DNA from: Fusarium oxysporum f. sp. lycopersici 4287
Lineage: Eukaryota > Ascomycota > Sordariomycetes > Hypocreales > Nectriaceae
Length of the DNA stretch: 64,000 bases
Assembly: GCF_000149955.1 (NCBI RefSeq)
Contig: NC_030991.1
Span: 1,291,419 to 1,355,418, forward strand
Direction of reading: 5' to 3'
Made by a program: the position numbers and the translations under genes. Shown piece by piece: positions 10,623 through 21,479 of this stretch; the stretch's first letter is position 1; each line of letters starts with the position of its first letter. The notes under the pieces are model-generated. The model searched no databases. It had not been told where the DNA came from and saw only the letters and a program-made list of their open reading frames with translations.

Positions 10623-12686
10623 TACGCAATGGCGTCATCGTAAGCTGCCTCGTCGTCATGGAGCCTGTCGGTAGAAATATATTGTTCATACAAATCTGTT
10701 GTGGAGACAGGAGCGTCTGTTCGAATACGCTTATGTTCCCGCTGGCGATCGAATGCTGGGTCAGGAGCTCTCTCCTTCCTGGCTGGTGGTGGCAGCATCT
10801 CAACAGGGTGTCTTCCCTTATACTCTGTCTCCCAGAGATGCTTCACCGCTGATTGTGCATTATTAAACCACCTCCTCTTCTCTTCGTCGCCGTGAAGAAC
10901 CCACTCTTGCCTGAACCACGCCCACTTGCAATATGGATCGAGGATTTGAGCCGCATAGTATGCCGGTGGAAGGTCAGTATCCTCAGGGAATCGATTCTGC
11001 CAATTCAACTGTTGGTTGTTGTAGTACTCGGCACATTTTGACACGCGGCATCTGCGCAGCTTTGAAGGTACTTCCATGTAACGTTATTATCGTCCTCAGA
11101 GTGGATGTCGTGGTAGTGATCCTTCGTCTCGCTTATCTCTCGAAGAAGGCAGTCCAAAGTTGAAAACCAGTCAGCAAGTGATGTCTTCTTACGTTCAGAA
11201 AGCAAAGTTGCAGCATAGAAGTATTTTAGAGCGAGTTCAATCTTTTCAAGCTCGAACCAGTGCTGTCCATCAAGTTTAAAGTTCGCAATCCCTTGAGAGC
11301 CTTTCCCAGGTACATGGCGAGCTGAGAAGATCTCTAAACATTCCCGAACATTTAATGCCCGTGTAATTGAATGAAACCATGAATTCCAGCGTGTTGAGTT
11401 GTTCTGGATAAGCTCGAGCCCGTCGAATTCAGAGAGATCTCCGCCGATAATGATTGCAGCAAACTCCTCACGGCGTTGTGGAGCAAGCCTAATGTATCAT
11501 ACGAGGTTGTGAAGCCGACCTAAACATCCAAATTTATCCAGAGCTCTTCCACCTTCGCATAGTCTCCGCGTTGATAGTGCTTTTCAAGCTTTGCTAGATA
11601 CTTCTCTCAGTTCCGACCCATGAGAAACGCCTGGCAGCAGAGGTTGACAATGTGGCCCAAGCAGCGAAGTCGGCAATGGCGACGTTATTTCGAGTCCATC
11701 CATGGGCAGAGCTCCTTGAGTATGAATCCAACAGTGGTATCATTTGACGAGGCATTATCCAGCATGAAATATCCAATCTCATCTCCGCCGATATCATATT
11801 CTTTTAGCAATTCAAGAACAACTGATTCAAGATTCTCGCCAGTGTGTTCGCCGTACACACGTCGTATACCCAAAACGGTAGTTCGTCGCTTGCCAGTAGT
11901 GTCAATCCACATGGCGATGACACCTAGAATAGCGTAAGGATTTGGCGAGGTCCAGAGATCAAAGGAGATGGAGATTCTACACCGCGAGCGCTGGAGGTCC
12001 TCTCTGAGCCGCTGCTTCGACAGAAAGGCGTCCATAACCCAACTTCGAATAGTTTTCGCTGCCTTTGGAAGGTGGTTGAGAAGTGCCGGATTCAAAAAGA
12101 AGAGTAGTTCTTGGAAATACCGATTTTCTAGTTGAAAGAAAGCAATATGACAGTACACAATCCAACGAATTAGAAGCTCTTTGAACTTCTCCATTGAGTC
12201 TTTCCAGAAGAAGGTATTAGTAGCAGCCGCGCTCTTCTGCTGATCTAGTACAGACTTCCGTGTCGAACTATGTTTCTTAATACCACTCTAGGGATCAATC
12301 TGGTGCTTCTGTTCTAGGTGATTTCTGACCTTAGAAGTGCCATTGATAACAAACAATTCTTGCTTGTTCTTTCCAGCCGTGCACTCGTGACAGTAATACA
12401 CCTCTTTCTTATCGCTACCTCGAATATATTGGAGGCCATACTTCCAGATGTGTGATGTACCTAGACGAAATCCCTTCTTTGTAATTGTCGCGCGTTTCGC
12501 GTAGGTGATACGTTCCTGTGCAAACTCATCCGGAGGTTCGTGATATCGAACAGGGGCTGGTGATAGAGTAGGGGTGGGTGACGACGTAGGGACAGGAGAT
12601 GGTGTAAGAGACGTTGAATTTGGTACCATTATAGTCAATGGAGACGGTAAGGGTGGAGCTGATGACTCCATAACAATAGCATACAA
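10622..12686 (-). pseudogene. hAT transposase (BED finger, RNase-H-like core), broken
   Basis: Read on -, the N-terminus has a Ser/Thr/Pro-rich leader and a BED-type finger (YYCHECTAGKN and VRNHLEQKHQ). The core contains SISFDLWTSPNPYAILGVI and YFMLDNASSNDT, typical of hAT. The frame is closed by an in-frame TAG near 12288, a TAA near 11682, a TGA near 11626 and further stops; sequence between and after them still matches hAT, for example RLRCLGHIVNLCCQAF. The last open piece (11077-10622) ends at a TAA formed by the TA target site of the nested Fot1-like element. The C-terminal dimerisation domain would lie beyond the insertion, partly in the gap. Confidence 0.85.
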
Positions 12687-12921
12687 GCAGGTTGTTATGG
12701 ACTTGATTGTTTTATGTGAGTGGAAAACTCAAGCTGTTCTCAGGGGCTCATAATTTCATTCCGTACTCAATGTTCTAACTGCATTAGTCTAAGATTCAGC
12801 CACCCCGATCTATTTATAGCCAGACCGGTCCAGACCATTAAGATCGGTCCGACCATGGTCTTGAGAAATCCTCAGACCAGACCAAGTCTTGGCGGTCTAA
12901 ACCAGACCATTCCGATCACTG

Positions 12922-13346
12922 GTATCCGGGAATAAAACTCAGCAGAGGTGAACCGGCTCAGTATCCATCTGCCAGTAACCGGGGAGAAATCGAGACGACT
13001 TGTCACTTTTAATAGTAGTTAACAAACATAATAGGTCCCCCCGAACTCACCAACATGTTCCATGGAGCTGTGCAGGATAAATGAAAACGCAAGCTATCAT
13101 ATGATTGATGGCCTAGCCACGAAGTCAAAAGTGCAGTAGTTCGACTTCGACCATGCGATACAAACTCTCCTTGCTGAATTTAAGTTCAGCCACGAAAGCT
13201 TGTACTGGCAGCACAGCTGACAGAATGTCTCAGTATGACGCCTCACACAAGGTCCCCACTCGGCACGAATAGTTGCAAATCTCGGGGGACAAAGTTCGCG
13301 AGGTCATGATTACTCGGTATTGGTTAACCCCTACGCATTGTGCTTT
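12922..13346. other. Intergenic, nothing recognised
   Basis: No open frame, terminal repeat or RNA gene could be supported between the hAT right end and the 3' end of the RING-H2 gene. Confidence 0.5.
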
Positions 13347-13962
13347 TCATGTGCCGGTTCTGACATGTGCACACCCCGATGGCATGAAGTGTGATACGCA
13401 CAAGGGACAAGTATAATGTTGCCCCAGGTACCATGGAGTAATACAACCCGAATGGAATGTATGCCCACACGGTAACCGACGGACGATATCACTATCCGCC
13501 ATCGTTTCCAAGCATATAGCGCTATATAACAAGAACAGTCAATTTAAGAATGAAACTGTCTGTTAACTTAAATGGCTTACCAGATTACGAGCGCGTCAGG
13601 CCAGGCCGAATGTTCTCCTGGGCCCTCGATTTCCATCTCTGTTGTTACTTGTTTATACACCCGCGGCGGAGCTATTGAGTCTAGCTGTTGCAGATTGCTA
13701 ACCTCGGGGTTTGTGCTTCTCGACGATTGGTCGCTCTCTGACTCTGAGCTCGCGAGCGTGTTGTTACTAGGGGTTCTGAATTTAATGCTTCCTTATTGTT
13801 AGCTCTAGTACTTATGCTCTTATTTGTCGACCAGGGCACGACATACTCGTATATAAGAAGGATATATAAGATAAGAAAAACCACGATAATGATGATTATG
13901 GGGATTGGATGCGCTGGGGTTTGGTCGTCTTGGCTCGGTGGGGTACTATTTAATATCGTCAT
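13347..13962 (-). CDS. Small membrane-anchored RING-H2 E3 ubiquitin ligase (first of two)
   Basis: Spliced model on -: exons 13962-13812, 13743-13581 and 13521-13347 with introns of 68 and 59 nt; 489 nt in total, 162 aa. Exon 1 gives a short lumenal start and one membrane helix (PIPIIIIIVVFLILYILLIY). Exon 2 is acidic and Ser-rich. Intron 2 splits the first zinc Cys codon (TG|C), giving VICAICLE. The RING is C-x2-C-x14-C-x-H-x2-H-x2-C-x11-C-x2-C (LPCGHTFHSGC, then TCPLC), a complete RING-H2. One-helix RING-H2 proteins of this size act as membrane E3 ligases that recruit an E2 enzyme. The intron 2 donor gtaagc and acceptor tatatag are good. Intron 1 is less certain but restores the frame. A paralogue with the same plan lies at 31600-32140. 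Confidence 0.75.
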
Positions 13963-14550
13963 GATTGCTTGATGGTTTCTTAATCAGACCACTTAGTCTA
14001 TCATTCCAAAATGCACGAAGTGCGTAACCGCCGGATTTATATTATAATGTTCAGCTTCGAGGCTATATCAGGCTCACGTAGCTTGAACTTTTCGTTAGCT
14101 TTCCCACACCGGGACCATCGTCCGCTATTGGCTTTGGCCTGTTGTGGTCTGATCTGGAAAGTTTATGTCGAAGGCTCCACGCAGACTCCTTATTTTCGCA
14201 TGTGATCTTATCCCCCTTCCTTCCAGATCAATCAGGACCCTCAACTGCAACAGCCTTACCCATACACAACCAGCCGCCAGTCGCCGCCAGTCGCCGCCAG
14301 TCGCCGCCAGTCGCCGCCAGAAGAGTTGTCACTGCAAAGCTAAAAGGTCGCTCGAGGATTGCTCTCCGCTACCCACTCAAGCTATCAAGCCAATAGGTGC
14401 GATATCCACAGTCCTGATAGTGTCTGCTCGCCGCTATCAACAAGTGGGCAGCACCGAGAGGATACGCGTTCATAACTGGAAGATCTTCACGATCAACTAG
14501 CGGCAGGCAGATTATCACCTACGCATGCGATCGATGGTGTCGTCCGCCTA
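13963..14550. other. Intergenic with a minisatellite, upstream of the pogo-type element
   Basis: It contains the presumed promoter of the RING-H2 gene on - and a 10-bp tandem array at 14271-14320. No gene is supported. Confidence 0.5.
14271..14320. repeat. 10-bp minisatellite, five copies
   Basis: Five head-to-tail copies of a 10-mer: four of TCGCCGCCAG preceded by one variant CAGCCGCCAG. It lies 230 bp left of the pogo-type element. Confidence 0.95.
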
Positions 14551-16711
14551 CCATGCAGTACCCACCTACCGGTCAGCGAAAAAAGAATTTCCCCATACAA
14601 AATGTCCAACTTCACTTGCACAGTGCTTGGCCAAAATTGAAGTTATTTACATGGAACAGATTGTGTCTTACTGAGAGTTTCATGCTGTTTCATATTGGCA
14701 TATTCATTTGTATTTTTCACAAGCAGTTTGGTCGCATGGCACTAAGGTAAAATTTCTCAAATGTCTCCTTCATCACCCAGCCTCCCCGAAATTTCATCAA
14801 ACTTTTCTCTATAGCAGCTTCCTTTAATCGCCTTGAAAATGCCTCAACAGTCTTATACAGAGAATGATATTATTGAAGCTATACTGGATGTTACAGATAG
14901 TCGCCTCTCGCAGCACCAGGCCGCCCAGAAGCATGGAATGCCCCAAACCACTCTGTCTGGCCGATTAAGAGGCCTACCGTCAAAGTCCGAGGTCACCCAA
15001 CCTGCCCAGCTGTTATACAAATCCCAAGAGGCTAGATTAGTTACATGGATACTTCGACAAGAGGCCCTGGGCTATGCTCCTTCCCACAGTCAAGTTCGCG
15101 CCACCGTAGTTGCCCTGTTGAGACAGCAGGGCCGGGGAAGGCCTATCGGTGTACACTGGCTAGCCAGGTTTATTAAACGCCATCCAGAGATAGATACGAA
15201 GGTAGGAAAACGCCAGGAAGCTGCAAGGTTTAATTCTTTTACCCCAATGGCCGTCAATTGGTACTTTGATATCCGCGAGCGAATATGGCTGGATCAAGCC
15301 TGAGAACACGGTTAATGTTGACGAGGGCGGTATCATGGCTGGATTTGGTGAGTACTGACCACTTCTGATACAAGACTTGCCAATAAATTGCAAATATAGG
15401 TTTGGATTCCTTGGTAATTGGCCAGTAGCGATCCCAGGAGGAAGGCCTTCCTCAAAGGCTCGCAGTCCCGCACTTGGACTAGTTTTATCGAAGCCGTCAC
15501 TGCAGATGGCCGTCTTCTAAAGCCTGGAATTATCTTCAAGGGCAAAGAACTTCAGAAGCAGTGGTTTATTGATGAGTTTAACAAGATCGCCAACTGGTAT
15601 TATATCACGTCCGATAACGGCTGGACAGACAACCATATTGCGGTCGAGTGGCTCAAAGAGGTTTATCTGCCCCAAACCCAGCCAGCAGATAAGTCTGATG
15701 CAAGGCTCATCATATTAGATGGCCATGGGAGCCATGTATCTATAGGTGTCTACCTGTTCTCGATCAGAAATACCGCTGACTGAAAATCCAGCATGAGTGG
15801 ATGGCCACATGTTTTTTGAATAACGTGTATTGCTGTTACCTGCCTGCACATTGCTCTCATGGCCTGCAGTCACTAGATAATAGTGTTTTAAACGCATCCA
15901 AGGCTGCATATCGAAAAGAGCTCCAAAAACTGGCAAGCCTGACAGATTCTGCGCCCGTAGACAAGGTCAACTTCATCAAGGCCTATGCCAAAGCCAGGGA
16001 AGTAGGTATGACGAAGAAAAACATCCTTTCAGGCTGGAGAGTAACTGAGAACTGGCCGATTTCACGACGGAAAGCGCTCATACATGCCGAAATCCAACCA
16101 GACAAGAAGGAAACGACGCTTGGATCAGACGGCCACAGAGACGGGCAAGTCGACTCTGATAATACGCCAAAGACCAGCCGTCACATCAGAGACCTGGGGG
16201 AAGAACAGGAGCCCCTCTACCAGAAGGCGGTATTCTGTGATATCAAAAGGGTTTGAAGTCCAAGAGTCCAAGATCGCCTCTTTGAGCACCAGAATAGCCA
16301 GCCTGGAGGAGGAAGTTGGCCGGTTGAGCAGAGGCAAGAAGAGAAAGGCGATACCAAACCCCAATAAGAGATTTATCACACTGGCAGAGGCTCTAGCAGA
16401 TGGTGACACTATTTCAGAGCCAAATGAAGCAATTGAAGGGGTGGATGTTGTTGAGGATGTGATCGAGGTGGGAGGGATAGAAGAGGATGAGAGGTCAAAT
16501 TCAGGGAAGGAAGAATTAGGTGTCGTACGCACCCGCACAGGGCGTGAGGTTAAAAGACCCAGAAAATATCAAAATAGAATCAATTTTGATCTAAATTCTA
16601 GAGATAAACTTATTTTTACTATTTTTATTAAGTTTTTCCCATGAGGTTAAAAAAGTGCATTATGTATGGGGGAATCTCTTTTTCGCTGACCGGCAGGTGG
16701 GTACTGCATGG
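14551..16711 (+). mobile_element. Pogo/Fot1-type element (intron-bearing family), 2161 bp, both ends present
   Basis: The terminal inverted repeats begin CCATGCAGTACCCACCT, then A or G, then CCGGTCAGCGAAAAA, so there is one mismatch over about 33 bp. Both sides are flanked by TA (14549-14550 and 16712-16713), the Tc1/mariner target duplication. The transposase remnant lies between them on +. A 5' fragment of the same family sits at 60213-60900. The right end is only 53 bp upstream of the bZIP start codon. Confidence 0.93.
14839..16644 (+). pseudogene. Pogo-type DDE transposase with two spliceosomal introns, frameshifted
   Basis: The ATG at 14839 starts MPQQSYTENDIIEAILDV, a psq-like helix-turn-helix, followed by a CENP-B-like domain (SQVRATVVALLRQQG and IGVHWLARFIKRHPE). 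The catalytic acidic residues remain as VNVDEGGIMAG, LIILDGHGSH and LQSLDNSVLN. Two introns are readable: 15358-15399 (gtgagt...tatag) and 15736-15791 (gtatct...tccag), each restoring the homologous frame. Frameshifts near 15290 and near 15425 break the protein. The C-terminal part is coiled-coil-like and charged (SLSTRIASLEEEVGRL and on). The domain order fits pogo transposases of about 500-600 aa. Confidence 0.85.
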
Positions 16712-16764
16712 TAAATACATCCTTGGATAGTTATCTCCAGATTTCGCTTCTACTTCCACTTCCA

Positions 16765-17545
16765 ATGACTTCACTTATTGACTGGGGCATTAACACTCAA
16801 GATGAGCCTCATTATGGCCTCTCTTGGGGAGACATGCCTGAAGGTCTACACCCATGGGATTGGCACATTTCATCCAACACTCTCTACAACATCTGTGCAG
16901 TTCCTGAGCCATTGATATCGCCTTCTTCCTCTGAGTACTGCGAGAATGACGCTATTACGGGCAGCATGGTGAATGATGAGGGACTGTACTCTGCACTGTT
17001 ATCAGGATCTCTGTCCAGCACGCACGGCGTCGAAGAATATTTTCAACCTGCAAGTCGAATACAGCAAGCAAGTATGCGTGTACGAAGAGGCAACCTTGGA
17101 CATTCTGCAAGATCACCACGGAAGCTTAAGCATTGCCACTGAATCGATCCCAAATTCGACTCCACCTGAGGCCGAACCTGCACTGCCCACTGGCGTGAAA
17201 GTCAGCGCTAGCATCAAGACCCACACAAATGCGGTTACAAAGGCTGAGGGGAAGAAAAGAAACAGACGAAAGCCCAGTGACAAAAAGAATGCAAGAAGGA
17301 CGAAGACTGAACTCAACAAGGAAGAGAAAAAACGCTACATGAAGATTTTGGAGAGGAACCGAAGAGCTGCGGCGGATTGTCGTGCCCGAAAGCAAGAGCA
17401 ACAAGACAAGTTGAACGCAGAGGTGGAGAAGCTCCAAGACCGGCACAAAGAGCTATCTGCTTCCTGCAACGAGCTGAGGGAAACAGCTTACCAACTAAAG
17501 CTCGAGCTCCTGGGGCACGACGACTGCGACTGCACCCTCATTTAG
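16765..17545 (+). CDS. bZIP transcription factor (ATF/CREB-like)
   Basis: Model: exons 16765-17071 and 17112-17545; 741 nt, 246 aa. A donor at 17054 instead of 17072 also keeps frame and gives a 58-nt intron, so the exact junction is open. The start MTSLIDWGINTQDE is preferred over an upstream ATG at 16708, because that one lies inside a transposon end. The C-terminal half holds the basic region KRYMKILERNRRAAADCRAR with the NxxAAxxCR signature, then a leucine-zipper-like helix and the tail LLGHDDCDC, which resembles the LLxHxxC ending of fungal AtfA-type factors. It should bind CRE-like DNA as a dimer in the nucleus. The insertion 53 bp upstream probably changed its promoter or 5' UTR. Confidence 0.82.
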
Positions 17546-18313
17546 CGATATATCGCAAGTGAAGCGGTCAATTCTGTCGAAACTCTGATTTAGAAACAAT
17601 CTCCCTTCAGCAGCCCCAACTGCATCACTGCCAGTGCCAGTAGCCAGAGACGAGAACTGGGCGGAAATAACGGATGAATAAACCACCTGGCATGTTCCCA
17701 TGAAACTGGAGTCTAGTGGCTGCTTTAGTGGTAGATGCTGCTGATGAGTCTCTTATCATGTTATGGTCTAGGACAAGGGATGCAGGATGAAGGGACGGGC
17801 GATTGCGACAGGAAAAGATGATTGATTTTGTTCGTACTGTGGGCATTAATGGTGCATTTAAGTGACACCAATAAGGGTGGAACAACTCGTTTTATCGTCA
17901 TAGGGTAATTAGCCAAACTTTGAATACAGCAGCTTGGCCAATAATTGATGTTGGACGCTGGGACTAGTTCAACAGCCGTCAGCCACCGTACGTTAAGTTA
18001 GCTGATAACAGATAAGCGATGTAACTGTCGGGATCTGTAAAAACATTGGGTACCGCTGCCTGAGATGATGGACATCGAACCATGGCCAGTCAGATTGGTT
18101 AGCTTCTTCAGACCGAGATCGAGATCACCAAGACCCTGATGGTGATGAAACGCACGAATCGCAAACGCAGACAGCTATGTATATTGATATCAGGTGATGT
18201 GGCTTGGTTGCATCTCATCGCTATTCGACATTATCGTAATCAACGCCATGCCCCGACAAGTCTTTAGTTTTGTCGGGTAACCGGGTGCAACTCCTGCAGG
18301 GCCTCGACCCTAA
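17546..18313. other. Intergenic, no gene seen
   Basis: This is the 3' flank of the bZIP gene and the left flank of the piggyBac-type MITE. Short open frames on - have no recognisable domain. Confidence 0.5.
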
Positions 18314-18579
18314 GCTATCCCGTTGAGTGCCACAGCCCTTAGGCGGGGTCACGACAGGGGTATAGAGCCAATCAAGATAAATGAAACTAACGGTACTTTT
18401 CCACACATACTAGTTTGTATGATGGTAAAAGTCCCAGCAGTTTTGATTGTTACAAAGAGCTACCTTACAGACTTGGCAAATCTCTTATGAACTTCCTGTA
18501 CCCTGCACGTACTAACCTTATGACTAAGCTAAGTGGGGCGAGTGACCCTCCTAAGGGCTGTGGCACTCAAAGGGATAGC
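18314..18579. mobile_element. piggyBac-type MITE, 266 bp
   Basis: The ends are imperfect inverted repeats of about 38 bp. The left arm starts GCTATCCCGTTGAGTGCC, the right arm read inwards starts GCTATCCCTTTGAGTGCC, and both continue with ACAGCCCTTAGG. The arms resemble the ends of the two piggyBac elements (28075-30277 and 60986-63128), including the inner GTCACGACAGGGG...AGAGCCAATC block. No coding capacity. A TTAA target duplication was not seen. Confidence 0.8.
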
Positions 18580-18796
18580 CCAGACGCGAGGAGAGTCGAG
18601 ACCTCCCAGCACATTGAGGTAAGGTAGGTCGGAAAATATTGGGGAATAACACAAATTGATGTGCCATATCACAAGCTTTGCGTATCACATACCAACGCCA
18701 CCAGCTCCGGGCCGTTGTATATAATTCTTTGTGCCAGAGGCATTGAGCTAGTCTCTCCCCTTCAAGACATCGCCATCATTGGATGCACATATTATT

Positions 18797-19809
18797 ATGA
18801 GCACCGCTGCTATTATTTCGGACTTTAACGGTTTCGAATGGGACGGAACGCCATTTCCCTCCAAGGTAAGTAGCAATCGGTATTCGACAGATGCAGGACG
18901 ACATGAACCCTTGTCGCATTTAGGTAATCTTCCAATCATTGCACAATTTCACCTGTCCGTGTGGCCAAGACACTGGTGCTCTCACAACACCTTGCCACCC
19001 CTCATGGCAGTCCAGGTTGACACCTCACAGTCGACATTCGATAATATCCTCAGTCAATTCGAGCAGAGTAAGATGCCCGTGGTCTTATCGAATGCAGAGA
19101 ATGACCTTCTACAGACCCTGTGTTCCTCGATCCCTTGTACCAGGCACCTGGGTATTATCTTCGGCCAATCTCACCCATCCCCAACATACCCCTCACCCAA
19201 CCGCGACCAAACCCCTCTTCAAGTCAGCTGCACAAGACAGGAAAAGCGTCCTCTTGTATCACCAATAGCTGTATTGGGAATGATGACCTACCTGCACAGA
19301 GCGGAGAGGGGTCGCAGTCGAAGCATTCCAACAAGAACCTCGATTCATCCTGGGCCGATATGGACAAGGCAAAAGTCCTGCCGCCAGCACTTACTGCGGG
19401 GCTTTTGGAGCGACGCGACTCGACAACGAGCAATGAAGACAGTCTTGTGGGCTTGGAAAAAACTCCCACTCAAGTGAAGATGCGCTCGGCATCACGCAGG
19501 CCAAAGAAGGTCGTCAAGAAACCCGCACTCCCTGCGCATGTCGTTCAAGCTAGGGAGTGCCATAACAATGTTGAGAAACAGTACCGCACCCGCTTGAAGC
19601 AGAAATTCGAGCGACTATTGGCTGTGCTCCAGGCTTCAAAGGCGAAAGACGAGTCCGGCCACGAAGAAGATTCGGAAGCACCGGGCTGTGGTTACAGTCG
19701 AGGGGAGGTGTTGGATTTCGCAAGGCAGCGCATCCTCGCCCTCGAGGAGGAGAACAGACATCTGTCTGATCAGGTACAGCATCTGGACAGGGGCTTTACG
19801 ATCGTATAA
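18797..19809 (+). CDS. bHLH transcription factor
   Basis: Model: exons 18797-18865, 19016-19067 and 19115-19809 with introns of 150 and 47 nt; 816 nt, 271 aa. The start MSTAAIISDFNGFEWDG is the first ATG in the open frame; an ATG at 18783 runs into a stop. Intron 2 (gtaaga...ctacag) splits an Asn codon and leads into PVFLDPLYQAPGYYL. Intron 1 has a strong donor (gtaagt), but its acceptor is chosen only because it gives the right frame. The C-terminus carries the basic and helix 1 segment ECHNNVEKQYRTRLKQKF, an acidic loop, and helix 2 with extension YSRGEVLDFARQRILALEEE. His, Glu and Arg in HNxVEKxYRxR are E-box-contacting positions. A diverged relative lies at 24141-25452 on -. Confidence 0.78.
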
Positions 19810-20374
19810 TGACACAAGAGAAGCTGGATGTCGGCAACGACAATATGTACATAGGTAGTGCTATAAGATGTTTGTGGATGTGAGTGTGGCAAACCACTCA
19901 CTTAATATATGTATTTGCTTTGCTTTGCGTGAGACACTTTGAGGTCCGTGCGCTCCACTTACCGCAACTGGCGGAACAACTGCTCTGCGGCGTAAAGGTT
20001 GTCCTGGTTGCTACATATCTTTGATACTCGACAACAAGGCTAGCATCATCTGCCGGGCTCAAACTGGAGCCCGTGGAGAGTGCAAGCCTCCATATGCTAA
20101 TCTTGAGACTAAAAGATACTAAATTCGACTAGAATTGGCAGACTATGATTAAGTTCCCTAGTACATCCGGCAGATAGTAAACTCTTTGTAACTGGTCAAT
20201 AGAAGACAGAATTGGTCCTAGTAGGATATCTAAACATTTCCTATCCGTCCATCATATACATAGACCTGCTGTGGTCTTTCCAGTCTACAAGCGTTGGTAA
20301 CAAAGTTATGAATACATACAGGGCACGTATCATGTTCCGCAAGGTACCATGCTGCGATACAATCAGATTGAAAG
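19810..20374. other. Intergenic, no gene seen
   Basis: This is the 3' flank of the bHLH gene. No supported features. Confidence 0.5.
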
Positions 20375-20400
20375 ATATGTATGTATGTATGTATGTATAT
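20375..20400. repeat. (TATG)n microsatellite, possible LINE tail
   Basis: About five TATG units. On the - strand this is a short (CATA)n run downstream of the LINE coding remnant, where a non-LTR element would end; it may mark the LINE 3' terminus. Confidence 0.6.
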
Positions 20401-20768
20401 TTTTCGTCCGGGGGGCCGTGAGGCCCGTAAAGTCCCCTATTGGGGCACAGGACCTGCTGAGCTAGAGTTTCTAGTGCTAAAATCTACGTAAAGCATTCGC
20501 AAATTACAGAACAGACGACTATCCAGCATATCATCGGCTCAAAAGCGCGTCCTATCGAGCCTGTTACCCGTCAGCGGGATAACCAGGTGCGGCTATCATA
20601 GCGATAGCCGCTGTATCGGTCAGTCTTTAGTGAGACTGGGGAGAGGCGGCGGCATTACCGCACAAGGCGGCCAAGTCCAAGAGAATCAAGAAAAGAAACA
20701 AATAAACAGAAGGGAAAGGAAGATAGAAGGAGAGGAGGAGACGCAAATGCATCTCCGATCTGCCTCGT

Positions 20769-21470
20769 TTAGTAACAAGTGCATATCCTTTCGAAGAAGG
20801 CGCTTGACTTGGTCAACTTGATATACTTATCGAAGTTCGTTGCGAGGTTAACCGCCGCAGTCGGCGAGGGGACGAGCCTTATTCGACACCGCCGCGGTAC
20901 TTTCCTGCAGTAGAAGACATGGCCAGGTGCTTTGCGTCGTCCGCACGAGCAAGTCACTCGCGCATCGTCGTGGTTAAATCGTTCGTGGTATGCAGCGAAA
21001 TCCCCATAGAGGGACCTTGCCGCGAGTAGATGGTGCAGGGCAGCCCGAGGAAGCGAGAGTTCTGGTGGGCAGCGTATAGTCGCCTTGAGATTCAATCTCT
21101 CATATTGTTCGTGAACGGAGGTTGTCCACCATGTTTCGAAAGCTTCTTTTGGTCTCTGCCTCGCCACCTTTCGCAGGTATGCTAGCGTCGACTGAGCGCC
21201 TTCCGGTTCTGGCAGCGAGGACGCTGCCTTTGCTAGTTTATCGGCTTGTTCGTTGCCAGGAATGTCCGTGTGGCCAGGTATCCAGCGTACTTGTGTCGCT
21301 CCGTGTGATGCAGCTAACGCCTGGAACTCGACGAAGACTGCTTGTGAAGAATCAGACGGTGTGCCCCGTAGGCATGTGGCGGTTGCCAGGTTGTCTGAAC
21401 AGACGACAACGTCCCGTGCCGCTCGTGATGCCACAGCGGCCGTTTCCTCGACCGTATCGCCGACACACAG
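20769..21470 (-). pseudogene. LINE ORF2 fragment: RNase H and C-terminal Cys motif
   Basis: The RNase H core is VVVCSDNLATATCLRG, RWIPGHTDIPGNEQADKLAK (HxDxxGNExAD), and the C-terminus has CSCGRRKAPGHVFYC, a CCHC-like motif usual at the end of Tad1-clade ORF2. The N-terminal part of RNase H (the DGS box) is missing because of the internal deletion that joins it to the RT remnant. Confidence 0.88.
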
Positions 21471-21479
21471 GATGGCTGT

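Larger units (their letters stand above)
8047..12921 (-). mobile_element. hAT element, interrupted by a nested Fot1-like insertion
   Basis: The ends are inverted copies: the left end starts CAGTGATCGGGAATGGTCTG at 8047, and the reverse complement of the right end (finishing at 12921) starts CAGTGATCGGAATGGTCTGG, differing by one indel over about 20 bp. The CAG start is usual for hAT. GGTCTGGTCTGG/CCAGACC motifs recur inside both ends, like transposase-binding subterminal repeats. The transposase reads on the - strand (10622-12686). An 8-bp target duplication is not seen (gcttcaac on the left, gtatccgg on the right), so a flank has changed or the ends come from rearranged copies. A second transposon sits inside the transposase gene. 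Confidence 0.75.

Noticed and set aside
8039..12929. An 8-bp hAT target-site duplication
   Set aside because: Flanks gcttcaac and gtatccgg do not match.
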